In this document: positions 32,430-41,123 of the stretch, piece by piece
How positions within the stretch are numbered: the stretch's first letter is position 1
How the letters are laid out: every line of letters starts with the position of its first letter
Assembly (NCBI RefSeq): GCF_002258785.1
Contig: NZ_NOYI01000009.1
Span: 434,001-498,000 of the forward strand
DNA: 64,000 nucleotides
Direction: 5' to 3'
Source: Rhodococcus sp. 06-235-1A
GTDB lineage: Bacteria; Actinomycetota; Actinomycetes; Mycobacteriales; Mycobacteriaceae
The notes under the pieces: generated by a model
Told to the model about the DNA's origin: nothing
Database searches by the model: none
The model's input: only the letters and a program-made list of their open reading frames with translations
Translations under genes and position numbers: made by a program

Positions 32430-33284
32430 ATGAAGCATGTCGAGTCGTCGTTCGTCGGAGTTCACGGAACCCGAATCGTCTACGACGTCTGGACCCCCGA
32501 GAACACGCCGACCGGGATTCTCGTGCTGGCCCACGGCCTGGCCGAACACGCAGGCAGGTATCGCCACGTCATCGAACGACTCGGCTCACTCGGGCTCGTC
32601 GTCTACGCACCCGACCACCGCGGACACGGGCGCTCCGGCGGCAAGCGGGTGGCATTGGCGAAGTGGTCCGACTTCACCGACGACCTGCACACCCTGTTCG
32701 GCATCGCAGCCGACGAGTACCCGAACCAGCGCACGTTCCTACTCGGACACAGTATGGGCGGCGCGATCGCACTGTCCTACGCCCTCGACCATCAGGCCGA
32801 CCTCGACGGTCTGATGCTGTCCGGCCCAGCCGTGGTTCCCAGCGTCGGGCAACCGAAAGCCCTGGTGGCGGTGGGCAAGATCCTCGGACGGATGGTACCG
32901 AGCGCTCCCGTCCTGAAGCTCGACCCCAACCTCGTCTCGCGGGACAAGAACGTCGTCGACGCGTACGTTGCCGATCCGTTGGGTTACCACGGCAGTGTCT
33001 CGGCGGGCCTGGCCGCGGCGATGCTGGGTGCCGGCGAATCCTTTCCGGCGCGTCTGCCGTCGCTGACGATCCCGGTTCTGCTCCAGCACGGGACGGCGGA
33101 CGGATTGGCCGATGTGTCCGGTAGCGAACTGATCGCCGAACGTGCCGGATCCGACGACCTCACCCTGAAGAAGTACGACGGACTGTTCCACGAAGTGTTC
33201 AACGAACCGGAGAAGGAGCGCGTACTCGACGACCTCATCGCTTGGCTGCGTCCCCGTGTACACACCGGCGCTGTAAATTCCTGA
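32430..33284 (+). CDS. monoacylglycerol-lipase-type alpha/beta hydrolase
   Basis: A 284-residue serine hydrolase matching the Hydrolase_4/monoglyceride-lipase family. It has the signatures LAHGLAEHAGRYRHV (oxyanion), APDHRGHGRSGGKR, nucleophile Ser108 in LLGHSMGGAI, and the catalytic His in YDGLFHEVFNEPEKE. It should hydrolyse monoacylglycerols or similar lipid esters in the cytoplasm or at the membrane. It lies 30 nt upstream of a patatin-like gene on the same strand, forming a small lipid-hydrolysis unit. The ATG at 32430 matches the family N-terminus. Confidence 0.9.
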   Translation: MKHVESSFVGVHGTRIVYDVWTPENTPTGILVLAHGLAEHAGRYRHVIERLGSLGLVVYAPDHRGHGRSGGKRVALAKWSDFTDDLHTLFGIAADEYPNQRTFLLGHSMGGAIALSYALDHQADLDGLMLSGPAVVPSVGQPKALVAVGKILGRMVPSAPVLKLDPNLVSRDKNVVDAYVADPLGYHGSVSAGLAAAMLGAGESFPARLPSLTIPVLLQHGTADGLADVSGSELIAERAGSDDLTLKKYDGLFHEVFNEPEKERVLDDLIAWLRPRVHTGAVNS

Positions 33285-33313
33285 CGGATCTTTTCGAAGA
33301 AGGGGGTACGACC

Positions 33314-34162
33314 ATGACCAGGCGAGCACTCGTGTTGGGCGGCGGCGGAGTCGCAGGTATTGCGTGGGAGACGGGTGTCCTACTGGGATTGGCAGAATCG
33401 GGAGCCGACGTCACCGATGCCGAGATGCTGCTCGGCACCTCGGCCGGCTCCTCGGTGGCAGCTCAGATCTCCAGCGGACTTCCGCTCGCGGAGTTCTTCG
33501 AGCGCCAAGCCGACGAGGCGAAGCAGGACGACGAGCCGCACGCCGAGGCGACCATCGACGAGTTGGTCTCCATGCTGGCTCGGGCGGCCCAGAATTCGGA
33601 CGGCAGTGCCATCGACACTCGCCGGCGCATCGGCAGCGAGGCGCTGGCGGCCTCGACGATCACCGAGCGTGAGCGCAGGGCCATCATCGAACGACGGCTG
33701 CCATCGCACTCATGGCCGAACCGCGACCTGCGGATAGTCACCGTCGACGCGCTGACCGGCCGGCATCGGGTACTCGATCGGGGCTCGGGCGTTCAGCTGG
33801 TCGACGCGGTGGCCGCGAGCTGCGCCATCCCGGGAATGTGGCCGCCGGTGACGATCGGCGATCATCGTTACGTCGACGGAGGTATCCGCGCGAGCGAAAA
33901 CGCTGATCTGGCAGTCGGTTTCGAGAAGGTTCTGGTGTTCAGGGTGGGCGCACTCGACCTGGAGCACGATCCCTTCGACATCGAACGAGAGCGGCTGGTG
34001 AAGGGCGGGTCGAAGGTGGAAGTGATTGCACCCGATGCCGATTCGTCGGCTGCCATCGGACCCGACGCGACCGACGTCGCCGTCCGATCCGCTGCGGCGG
34101 TGGCCGGACGAGCGCAGGGCAACGCCATCGCCGAGCGTATCGCCGAGTTCTGGGTCGGCTAG
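33314..34162 (+). CDS. patatin-like phospholipase
   Basis: A 282-residue patatin-family acyl hydrolase. The oxyanion glycine run is LVLGGGGVAGIAW, the nucleophile is Ser43 in GTSAGSSVA, and the dyad Asp is in VDGGIRASEN near residue 190. The fold hydrolyses phospholipids or acylglycerols by a Ser-Asp dyad. No signal peptide is seen. A GAAGAAGGGGG stretch precedes the ATG at 33314. It follows the lipase gene by 29 nt and is probably co-transcribed. Confidence 0.9.
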   Translation: MTRRALVLGGGGVAGIAWETGVLLGLAESGADVTDAEMLLGTSAGSSVAAQISSGLPLAEFFERQADEAKQDDEPHAEATIDELVSMLARAAQNSDGSAIDTRRRIGSEALAASTITERERRAIIERRLPSHSWPNRDLRIVTVDALTGRHRVLDRGSGVQLVDAVAASCAIPGMWPPVTIGDHRYVDGGIRASENADLAVGFEKVLVFRVGALDLEHDPFDIERERLVKGGSKVEVIAPDADSSAAIGPDATDVAVRSAAAVAGRAQGNAIAERIAEFWVG

Positions 34163-34184
34163 AGAACTGCTCTGCCTTGGGTGC

Positions 34185-35093
34185 TCAGCCGAACAGTGCG
34201 GCCCCGTTTTCCCAGCACACGGCCCGAACCCAGTCGTCTCCCAGGTCGAGTCGGCGCACTGCGTGGAGGGCGTGCAGATACGGGTACGGGATGTTCGGGT
34301 AGTCGCTGCCGAACAGAATGCGATTCTGTAGATCGAGCAGTCGTGGCAGCTCGTTTCTCGGAAACGGTGCGCCCGCCTCCGAGAAGTCGGTGAACGCCAT
34401 CGTGGTGTCCAGTCGAACGTTCTCGTAGCGATCGGCCAGGTCGAGGAAGTCGACGTACTCGGGCATGCCCATGTGCGCGACGATCAACGGCAGCTTCGGG
34501 AACCGTTGCAGCAGTGCTGCAATGGACTCCGGTCCGGTGTGGGTGCCGGGAGCCGGGCCTGATCCACAATGGATCACCACGGGTACCTCGGCATCGGAGA
34601 TCGCACCCCAGACGCCGTCCAGCAAGGCATCGATCGGTGAATAGTTGCCGACCTGGATGTGCGACTTGAAAATTCGAGCGCCGTTCGTCAACGCCTGCTC
34701 GACGTACTCGGTGGCACCGTCCTCGGGGTAGAACGTTGCGGTCTGCAGGCAGTCGGGGGTCCGGGCCGCGAAGTCGGCACCCCAGGAGTTGAGCCATGCC
34801 GCCATCGACGGCTTGTGCGGGTAGATCATCGAGGTGAAGTGACGTACCCCGAATCCTCGAATGACCTCCAGCCGTCGGTCTTCGGCGTACCGATAGGAGA
34901 TGGGCCAGACGCTGCCGGTGAGCGGGCCCGCACTGTCGAAGTAACTCCACACCTTGTCCATCACGTTCTTCGGCATGAAGTGTGTGTGGACGTCGAACAG
35001 ACCGGGCAACGACAGCTCGGTCCAGAAGGCGACGATCCGTTCCGTCTCCTCGGCGAGTTCGGCGTCGGACCGCGGCTGCTCAGCGTGCGACAT
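34185..35093 (-). CDS. amidohydrolase family 2 protein
   Basis: A 302-residue metal-dependent hydrolase or decarboxylase of the amidohydrolase_2 (ACMSD-like) family. The metal motif is DVHTHF near residue 34, further ligands are in VVIHCGSG and IVAHMGMPEY, and the C-terminal Asp is in ILFGSDYPNIPY. Typical reactions are decarboxylation or hydration of aromatic or ketoacid catabolites. Its start overlaps the end of the dienelactone hydrolase gene by 14 nt, so the two are an operon for breakdown of an aromatic or lactone compound. The longer frame to 35498 runs into that gene. Confidence 0.87.
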   Translation of the reverse strand: MSHAEQPRSDAELAEETERIVAFWTELSLPGLFDVHTHFMPKNVMDKVWSYFDSAGPLTGSVWPISYRYAEDRRLEVIRGFGVRHFTSMIYPHKPSMAAWLNSWGADFAARTPDCLQTATFYPEDGATEYVEQALTNGARIFKSHIQVGNYSPIDALLDGVWGAISDAEVPVVIHCGSGPAPGTHTGPESIAALLQRFPKLPLIVAHMGMPEYVDFLDLADRYENVRLDTTMAFTDFSEAGAPFPRNELPRLLDLQNRILFGSDYPNIPYPYLHALHAVRRLDLGDDWVRAVCWENGAALFG

Positions 35094-35766
35094 GGGCGTC
35101 GAACCACTCGAGAGTCTTGCCCCAGGCATCGGCAGCGGCATCGGCGTCGAACACGGCAGGGCGGTCGTCGCAGTGGAACCCGTGCTTGCCGTGGGCGTAA
35201 CGGGTGATCTCGGTATCGACCGGGGCCGTTGCGGTGATCTCGCGCAACGTCTCGACGTCCTGGAACGGGATGCCCTCGTCCAGGTCTCCGAAGAATCCGT
35301 GCCATGGCGTCTGGAGGGCGTCGCCCACCGAGGCCATCGCGGGATAGCCGAAGCGGCCCTTCGTGATTCCGCCGCCGTAGAATGTCGCTGCCGCACCGAG
35401 GGGGCGTCGAACAGCGGTCTGGAACGCCACACTGCCACCCATACAGAAGCCGACGATGGCGATCGACGAGGGCTCGAATCCCAATTCGGCGAGAGCACTC
35501 GCCGCCGCGTCCACGTCGGAGTCCACCTCGTCCGCCTTCAGCTTCCCTATCGCCGCCATCGCCGAATCCATGTCCGCGTAGTCGAGCACGGTGACGCCGT
35601 CCTGCCGGTGGAACAGATGTGGAGCAACGGCGGCCCAACCTGCGGCCGCGACCCGATTGCAGACGTCGACGATGTGGTCGGTGACGCCGAAGGCTTCCTG
35701 GATGACGATGACGCCGCCACGGGCGTTCCCGTCGGGCCGGACGACGGTGAGGGGAGTGGTGTTCAT
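35080..35766 (-). CDS. dienelactone hydrolase family protein
   Basis: A 228-residue alpha/beta hydrolase of the DLH family with catalytic Cys108 in VGFCMGGSVAFQ, Glu24 in VIQEAFG, and His in YAHGKHGFH. The Cys nucleophile and the Glu that activates it are the hallmarks of true dienelactone hydrolases, which open the lactone in the modified ortho-cleavage pathway. No chlorocatechol genes are adjacent, so a housekeeping or other lactone role is possible. It precedes the amidohydrolase with a 14-nt overlap and diverges from the quinone reductase gene. Confidence 0.9.
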   Translation of the reverse strand: MNTTPLTVVRPDGNARGGVIVIQEAFGVTDHIVDVCNRVAAAGWAAVAPHLFHRQDGVTVLDYADMDSAMAAIGKLKADEVDSDVDAAASALAELGFEPSSIAIVGFCMGGSVAFQTAVRRPLGAAATFYGGGITKGRFGYPAMASVGDALQTPWHGFFGDLDEGIPFQDVETLREITATAPVDTEITRYAHGKHGFHCDDRPAVFDADAAADAWGKTLEWFDAHVAR

Positions 35767-35871
35767 CCTTCGATTGGAGCACACCACCTGTACTGCATGC
35801 CGGTAGCGGCGGCCGTACTCGCTGTTTTGTACGGTGGCGTCAGGGAACGATCCCGACCGAGAGGACAACTC

Positions 35872-36849
35872 ATGCGCGCGGTACAGATCTCCAGCCTCGA
35901 CGGACCCGACTCGGTGAGCGTGGTGCACATCGACGAGCCTGCCCCGCGCGACGGTTCGGTGGTCATCGAGGTCCATGCCGCCGGCGTTGCCTTTCCCGAC
36001 GCTCTGCTCACCCGCGGGCTGTACCAGTACAAGCCGGAATTGCCGTTCGTTCCCGGAAGCGAGATCGCCGGTGTCGTCCGGTCGGCTCCGGCGGACTCCG
36101 GTTTTTCGGCCGGCGATCGCGTCGCGGCGCTGACGGGCTTGAGCGATGGCATGGCCGAGGTCGCCGTGGTCTCACCCGACACTGTCTTCGCGCTGCCCGA
36201 GTCGGTGTCCCTGTCCGCAGGAGCTGGGCTGTTGTTCAACGACCTGACGGTGCACTTCGCACTGCGTGAACGCGGACGGCTGGCAGCAGGCGAGACCGTG
36301 CTGGTGCACGGTGCCGCGGGCGGTATCGGAACCTCGGCGCTGCGAATGGCTCCGGTACTCGGTGCGTCCCGGGTGATCGCCGTGGTGAGTTCGGAGGCCA
36401 AAGCCGACATCGCCCGCTCGGCCGGAGCCACCGACGTCGTTCTCGTCGACGGGTGGAAGGACGCGGTGAAGGAACTGACCGGCGGACGCGGCGTCGATGT
36501 GGTCGTGGATCCGGTGGGCGGCGACCGGTTCACCGACAGCCTCCGCTCGCTCGCGCCGGCGGGCCGAATCCTGGTGCTGGGCTTCACCGGTGGCGAGATC
36601 CCCACGGTCAAGGTCAACCGATTGCTGCTCAACAATGTCGACGTCGTCGGAGTCGGTTGGGGTGCATGGTGGATGACGCGCCCGGGCTATCTCGCCACGC
36701 AGTGGGCCGAGATCGAACCGCTGCTCGCCGATGGATCGCTCAGCGCACCCGAGCCGTCGGTGTTCCCGGCCGCCGATGCCGCGGCGGCCATCGCGTCACT
36801 GGAGAACCGCACTGCCGCAGGCAAAGTGGTGCTCGACTTCAGTCTGTGA
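35872..36849 (+). CDS. NADPH:quinone reductase-type MDR protein
   Basis: A 325-residue zinc-free MDR enzyme: N-domain MRAVQISSLDGPDSVSVV, LPFVPGSEIAGVV, Rossmann motif VLVHGAAGGIGTSALRMA, and C-terminal FPAADAAAAIASLENRTAAGKVVLDF. It should reduce quinones or activated enones with NADPH. The ATG at 35872 has GAGGA upstream; a TACGGT box at 35829-35834 could be the promoter. It is convergent with the UbiB gene through a bidirectional terminator. Confidence 0.88.
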   Translation: MRAVQISSLDGPDSVSVVHIDEPAPRDGSVVIEVHAAGVAFPDALLTRGLYQYKPELPFVPGSEIAGVVRSAPADSGFSAGDRVAALTGLSDGMAEVAVVSPDTVFALPESVSLSAGAGLLFNDLTVHFALRERGRLAAGETVLVHGAAGGIGTSALRMAPVLGASRVIAVVSSEAKADIARSAGATDVVLVDGWKDAVKELTGGRGVDVVVDPVGGDRFTDSLRSLAPAGRILVLGFTGGEIPTVKVNRLLLNNVDVVGVGWGAWWMTRPGYLATQWAEIEPLLADGSLSAPEPSVFPAADAAAAIASLENRTAAGKVVLDFSL

Positions 36850-36855
36850 CGGGTG

Positions 36856-36887
36856 GTCGAACTGCCGGTTCACTCCGGCAGTTCGAC
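36856..36887. terminator. bidirectional terminator hairpin
   Basis: A 13-bp perfect stem (GTCGAACTGCCGG and its complement, 6-nt loop) lies between the convergent quinone reductase and UbiB genes, overlapping the last codons of the latter. The flanking bases are not T-rich. Confidence 0.7.
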
Positions 36888-38225
36888 GCCCCTCGCCTCG
36901 GCCAGGGCGGCGATCTCGGCGGGGAAGACATTCTTGAACACGAACGGATCCGTGCCCAGAGCCCAGTTCGGCGCGAGTTCGATTGCGTACCTCTCGAAGT
37001 AGCCGAGCTGCTTGGCCACCAGGATCAACTCCTCCGGGCTCGACGTCTTGTACTGCTTGCCCATGCCAACCAGCGCTCGAATGAAGTCCGCCAGGCTGAA
37101 GTGCGCGAGGGTTGCCGAGAGCATCGGAGCGAAGACCGACTGTAGGATCGCACCGACTTCGGCGTCCGAACCCATCTGTGGGGCAACGATTCCCAGCCGT
37201 TTGACGGTGCCGGCGAGCCGGGTGAAGTCGCCGTCGATCACGGTGGCGTGGAACAGGTCGAGCAGTAGCGCGCGCCACTGCTCGTCCACCTCGCCCATGA
37301 CTCCGAAGTCGAGGAACGCCACCCTGCCGTCGTCCAGAACCCAGACGTTGCCCGCATGCACGTCGCCGTGGAACAGGCCGTGCAGCACAAGGGCTTCCAT
37401 CCAGACCTTGGCTGCGCGACGAACGATGAGCTCGGACTGATCCCCCGGCTCGTAGCGGTCGAGCGGGGAACCGTGCATACGCTCCATGCAGATGACACGG
37501 CCACCGCAGTAGTCGAGGAAAACCTCGGGAGCGGTGACGTGCTCGTTGTCGCCGAAAGCGCCGATTGCCGCGCGAAAGCTGTCCTGACGCTTGGCTTCCA
37601 CGGCGCTGTCGAGTTCGGCGAAGGTGGCAGCGTGCAGGTCGACGATGATGGCCGACGCGTTGGCCGTGGCGAAGAACGGAATGAACTTCTCGAGTCCGCG
37701 GGCGATGAGGTACGCGATACGCAGGTCGATCTTCATTCGGTGGTAGATGCCTCGCCGTTGCACCTTCATGACCACTTCACGGCCGTTGTCGCGGCGCACA
37801 CACAGATGCACCTGAGCGACCGAGGCGGACGAGAGCGGCACGTCGTCGAACGAAGAGAACAGGTCGCCGATTCCCCGGCCCAGGTCGGCCTCGATCACCG
37901 CGCGGGCCTGCGACCCGGGGAACGGCGGAACCTCGTCGAGGCAGCGCAGACAGGTGTCGGCGAGGACCTTGGGGAACAGCCCCGGCGACGAGCCCATCAG
38001 CTGCCCGACCTTGACGAACGTGGGTCCGAGAACGAAGAAGGCGTCGACGACCGCCTCCGAGGCGTGCACCGGCCACCCGCGCCGCGGGGTGCGAATCCAG
38101 CGTCCGATCGCGACGAATTGGAAGTACGTCAGGACCGAGCCGATCACGATCAGTCGCAACAGTTCTCGTATCCCGAACTTCCGCAGCTCGGGTGCCGGGT
38201 TCGGTGCCATGGGCTCGGGCGTCAT
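36870..38225 (-). CDS. ABC1/UbiB (AarF) family kinase-like protein
   Basis: A 451-residue atypical kinase of the ABC1/UbiB family, which supports isoprenoid quinone biosynthesis or membrane lipid metabolism. Signatures: FVKVGQLMGSSPG (the KxGQ motif), the ATP lysine in VVMKVQRRGI, GDVHAGNVWV (catalytic loop region) and FLDFGVMGE (DFG-like). A hydrophobic segment near residue 25 (LLRLIVIGSVLTYFQFVAI) may anchor it. The ATG overlaps the stop of the preceding TetR gene (ATGA), so the two are coupled. Confidence 0.9.
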   Translation of the reverse strand: MTPEPMAPNPAPELRKFGIRELLRLIVIGSVLTYFQFVAIGRWIRTPRRGWPVHASEAVVDAFFVLGPTFVKVGQLMGSSPGLFPKVLADTCLRCLDEVPPFPGSQARAVIEADLGRGIGDLFSSFDDVPLSSASVAQVHLCVRRDNGREVVMKVQRRGIYHRMKIDLRIAYLIARGLEKFIPFFATANASAIIVDLHAATFAELDSAVEAKRQDSFRAAIGAFGDNEHVTAPEVFLDYCGGRVICMERMHGSPLDRYEPGDQSELIVRRAAKVWMEALVLHGLFHGDVHAGNVWVLDDGRVAFLDFGVMGEVDEQWRALLLDLFHATVIDGDFTRLAGTVKRLGIVAPQMGSDAEVGAILQSVFAPMLSATLAHFSLADFIRALVGMGKQYKTSSPEELILVAKQLGYFERYAIELAPNWALGTDPFVFKNVFPAEIAALAEARGVELPE

Positions 38226-38785
38226 GCGGGTGCTCCTGCGGGAATGCGTGCGGTGGAGGCTTCCAGCCGCGTCAACAGTCGATCGAACCTCGTCGCATCG
38301 TTCGAGGCCCGCGACAACACCAGTGCCCCTTGGATCCCGGCCACGATCTCCTCGGCCAGCTCTTCTGCCGATTCACCGTGCCCGAGCTGGCGCAGTACCG
38401 GGGTGAGTGCGTCGATCCAGTGGGTGAAATGCGCTGCGACGCGGCCGGAGAAGACCGCTCGCTCCAGACCGAGCGTGAACGCTCCGAACAGGCACACCAG
38501 GCGATTGGAGCGAAAGTATCGGGCGGTCTGCTCGAACATGGCGTGCGTGGTCGACGCGGCGTCGGTGCTGTGCCGGAGCGGTTCGAACACGTTGTGTTGG
38601 AACCACTGCTCGACGTCGTCGAGGACGGCCTCGGCCATCTCCTGCTTTCCGCGCGGAAAGTAGTGATAGAGACTGCCTTTGCCCAGGCCGGTCTGCTTGC
38701 TGATGACTGCGAGGGACGAACCGTCGAATCCGTGGTCGCGGAACACCCCTGCGAGTATCGGCACCACGTCGTGGCGATCGCTCAT
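38222..38785 (-). CDS. TetR-family regulator of the UbiB operon
   Basis: A 187-residue TetR protein starting MSDRHDVVPILAGVFRDHGFDGSSLAVISKQTGLGKGSLYHYFPRGKQEM-like, where the HTH and the YHYF hallmark occupy residues 20-50. The remaining helices form the ligand domain. It is first in an operon with the UbiB gene (4-nt overlap). A GTACC/GGTAC inverted repeat lies 11 nt upstream of its start, so autoregulation is likely. Confidence 0.88.
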   Translation of the reverse strand: MSDRHDVVPILAGVFRDHGFDGSSLAVISKQTGLGKGSLYHYFPRGKQEMAEAVLDDVEQWFQHNVFEPLRHSTDAASTTHAMFEQTARYFRSNRLVCLFGAFTLGLERAVFSGRVAAHFTHWIDALTPVLRQLGHGESAEELAEEIVAGIQGALVLSRASNDATRFDRLLTRLEASTARIPAGAPA

Positions 38786-38796
38786 GAGCCGGTACT

Positions 38797-38810
38797 GTAC
38801 CAATCGGTAC
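38797..38810. promoter_or_regulatory. TetR operator candidate GTACC-N4-GGTAC
   Basis: Perfect 5-bp arms with four bases between them lie 11 nt upstream of the TetR start and beside a TACAGT hexamer on the minus strand that may be the -10 box. Confidence 0.5.
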
Positions 38811-38879
38811 ACGCCGGGTGTATCGGGGTCGCGGGAGTGGAGCCTGCGGAATGATTCATCGGGCAGTAGGCAGTAGGCA

Positions 38880-39512
38880 GTGAATACTGCAGTGGTGAAG
38901 AGAACTACGGTCCTGGCCGCCGGAGCCTTTCTGGTCGGTGGGGTGACCTATCTGGCCGCCGAAGCCAGTGCGGCACTCGGTTGGACGGACCGGCCGTACA
39001 GCTACGCCCGCAACAACATCAGTGACCTCGGCATCCCGGCCATCTCACCGCTGCATGCGGTGATGAACACCGGCTTCGTCGTCGACGGCACGCTGTTCGT
39101 TCTGGCGGGCCTCGGATTGTCGATGCTGTTCGAGGGTCGAGCGCGGTGGATCGTTCTCGGTACGTCTGTGGTGCACGGCGTCGGCAGCATCGTCGTCGGG
39201 CTCGCCCATGCCTCGGTCGACGGGGCGTCGACGCCGCATGCGGTAGGTGCGGGTATGGCGATCATCGGCGGCAACCTGGTGCTGCTGGCCGCGGGCCGGT
39301 ACGGCGGCCGCGCCGGGGCACCGCGCTGGTACACGGTGGGCAGTGCCACGGCCGGGGTCGTGGGCCTGGCCGGTCTGGCCCTGTTTCTCGCCGACACCGG
39401 CGTCCTGGGCGGCGGAACGTTCGAGCGAATCTCGGTGTACTCCATCATCGGATGGGAGATCGCTACCGGCGCACTGATTCTCGCGAAGCGTGGGCTACCG
39501 GAACCTCGGTGA
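38880..39512 (+). CDS. DUF998 membrane protein
   Basis: A 210-residue integral membrane protein with six predicted spans. The DUF998 signature is TDRPYSYARNNISDLG at about residues 36-51, followed by spans including VVDGTLFVLAGLGLSMLF, WIVLGTSVVHGVGSIVVGL and the C-terminal ISVYSIIGWEIATGALIL. The function is unknown. GTG 38880 and GTG 38895 are both possible starts. The GCAGTAG triplet repeat just before the start (38864-38880) is a minor slippage repeat. It overlaps the convergent enoyl-CoA hydratase by 18 nt. Confidence 0.82.
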   Translation: MNTAVVKRTTVLAAGAFLVGGVTYLAAEASAALGWTDRPYSYARNNISDLGIPAISPLHAVMNTGFVVDGTLFVLAGLGLSMLFEGRARWIVLGTSVVHGVGSIVVGLAHASVDGASTPHAVGAGMAIIGGNLVLLAAGRYGGRAGAPRWYTVGSATAGVVGLAGLALFLADTGVLGGGTFERISVYSIIGWEIATGALILAKRGLPEPR

Positions 39513-40274
39513 CTCCTTCGCGAGAAAGGCGCGCACACCCTCCCGGCCGTCCGTCGACTCGAAGGCTTCCTCGAACACCGGCAGTGCCCGGCGTGCCGGT
39601 TCGTGCGGCGACTGCCCGAACGTGAGCGCGAGTGCTCGTTTGTTCGCGTGCACGGCCGAGCGGGATTTGTCGGCCAACACTCGTGCGAGATCCAGTGCAA
39701 CCGACAGCGACGCACCGCGCGGGGCCACCCGGTTGATCAGTCCCCACTCCAGCGCGGTCTCGGCCGATACGGGCTCGCCGAGCAGCACGAGTTCGGCGGC
39801 GCGGGCCTGACCCACCCGCCGCAGCGCACGCATCGACCCGCCGCTGCTGGGAATCACACCGAGATCGATCTCGGGCAACCCGAGCCGAGCCCCTGCGTCG
39901 GCAACGACGAGGTCGCAGCACAACGCCATCTCGAGGCCGCCGCCCAATGCGAAGCCGTCGATCGCTGCGATCGTGGGTAGCGGTAGTTCGGCGAGCATCT
40001 CGAGCGTGGAGTTCTCGAGGGTGCTCTTGCGTGCCAGCACGTCGCCGTCGTTCTGCATCTCGGGCATCTCGGAGATGTCCGAGCCGGCGCTGAACACCCG
40101 CTCGCCGGTGAGAACCACCGCTCGGATCGCGGAGTCCCGAGCCAGTTGTCGTAGAACGGCACGCAGCCGGCGCGTCGCCGGACGCGTCAGTGCATTGACC
40201 GGTGGGTTGCTCAATGTGATCTGCGCGACGTCCGGGTGGGGAAAGGACAGAACGGGGGAAGGCTCGGTGGGCAT
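39495..40274 (-). CDS. enoyl-CoA hydratase/isomerase family protein
   Basis: A 259-residue crotonase-fold protein. The oxyanion loops are VLTGERVFSAGSDISEMPEM and IDGFALGGGLEMALCCDL, and the second catalytic segment is LPEIDLGVIPSSGG, where the Glu position of true hydratases is followed by an acidic residue. It should hydrate or isomerise acyl-CoA thioesters in fatty-acid breakdown. A TACCGT -10 box lies seven bases before the ATG, consistent with a leaderless transcript. Confidence 0.88.
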   Translation of the reverse strand: MPTEPSPVLSFPHPDVAQITLSNPPVNALTRPATRRLRAVLRQLARDSAIRAVVLTGERVFSAGSDISEMPEMQNDGDVLARKSTLENSTLEMLAELPLPTIAAIDGFALGGGLEMALCCDLVVADAGARLGLPEIDLGVIPSSGGSMRALRRVGQARAAELVLLGEPVSAETALEWGLINRVAPRGASLSVALDLARVLADKSRSAVHANKRALALTFGQSPHEPARRALPVFEEAFESTDGREGVRAFLAKESPRFR

Positions 40275-40281
40275 AACGAGA

Positions 40282-40287
40282 ACGGTA
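40282..40287 (-). promoter_or_regulatory. -10 box, leaderless promoter of enoyl-CoA hydratase
   Basis: TACCGT on the minus strand, then seven bases, then the ATG at 40274. Confidence 0.4.
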
Positions 40288-40352
40288 GAGCCTGCGGTTG
40301 ACCAGGCGATTGGGAGACTGCCGAGATGGCCTGTACGGTTGTGAACACACAG

Positions 40353-40426
40353 CGCGGGGTGGAGCAGCTCGGTAGCTCGCTGGGCTCATAACCCAGAGGT
40401 CGCAGGTTCAAATCCTGTCCCCGCTA
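40353..40426 (+). tRNA. initiator tRNA-fMet (CAT)
   Basis: A complete cloverleaf of 74 nt with anticodon CAT. The first base pair is the mismatch C1-T72, and the anticodon stem holds three consecutive G-C pairs (GGG/CCC). Both are identity marks of initiator rather than elongator methionine tRNA. The T arm is GCAGG-TTCAAAT-CCTGT. The 3' CCA is not encoded (the next bases are CTA) and must be added enzymatically. A strong hairpin follows. Confidence 0.97.
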
Positions 40427-40435
40427 CTACACAGG

Positions 40436-40466
40436 TCAGGCCCGACATCGGTGATGTCGGGCCTGA
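40436..40466. terminator. hairpin terminator after initiator tRNA
   Basis: A 14-bp perfect stem (TCAGGCCCGACATC and complement) with a 3-nt loop lies 9 nt past the tRNA, followed by TCTCGTCTG. It also separates the convergent LON-domain gene. Confidence 0.8.
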
Positions 40467-40484
40467 TCTCGTCTGTGGGTCAGG

Positions 40485-41123
40485 TCAGGGTTGCAGCCTG
40501 AATTGCACCACGGCCGTGACGTTCTCGATGGCGTCGTCGAGTGCGGTCTTGCGGGCTCGGGCGTCCGGTGCAGACAGGATGTCGAGTCGATCGGACTGAC
40601 CCATCGGAATCAGTGCTGCGAGGGACCAGATCTTCTCGGCGGCCGAGATCGGTAAACTCAGAAAATCCGGAAAGCCAGGAGTGGCAACGGTTTCCGTCGA
40701 TTCGAGCCGGCCGATCAGCTCGTACAGATCCTCCACTTTCGCCCAGGTCGCGTCGAATTCCGTATCGGCGATCAACGCTTCCACGTCCTCGTCGGGCCAC
40801 GGTCGGACGTCGGCCAGAGGATAGGGATCGTCGGGGAGCCAGGCGTCGATTCGGATGCGGTCGCCGCCGACGCACTCGAGGAGATATCTCCCGTCACCGA
40901 TGGCCTCGTGACCGATGATGTGTGCGGTGGTGGCGACATCGTGCCGAACATCTCCGCCGCCTGCCTCGTGTCCACGAGCGATGAGAACGACGCCGAAGCT
41001 CGGATCGTCCTGCTTCAGACAATCGTGCACCAGGGCCTGGTAGCGGGGCTCGAAGATGTGCAGCGGCAAGCGTTCGCCGGGAAGCAACACGCTGCCGAGC
41101 GGGAACATCGGGATGACGCTCAC
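40485..41123 (-). CDS. LON substrate-binding domain protein
   Basis: A 212-residue stand-alone LON N-terminal (LAN/ASB) domain, with the opening motif IPMFPLGSVLLPGERLPLHIFEPRYQALV and GVVLIARGHEAGG. It lacks the AAA and protease parts of Lon, so it is likely a substrate-binding or cereblon-like factor of unknown partner. The GTG start overlaps the stop of the upstream alpha/beta hydrolase (GTGA), showing coupling. Confidence 0.9.
   Translation of the reverse strand: MSVIPMFPLGSVLLPGERLPLHIFEPRYQALVHDCLKQDDPSFGVVLIARGHEAGGGDVRHDVATTAHIIGHEAIGDGRYLLECVGGDRIRIDAWLPDDPYPLADVRPWPDEDVEALIADTEFDATWAKVEDLYELIGRLESTETVATPGFPDFLSLPISAAEKIWSLAALIPMGQSDRLDILSAPDARARKTALDDAIENVTAVVQFRLQP

Noticed and set aside
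34954-35871. Upstream extension of the quinone reductase frame
   Set aside because: It lies antisense to the dienelactone hydrolase and amidohydrolase genes; the MDR N-terminus begins at 35872 behind GAGGA.
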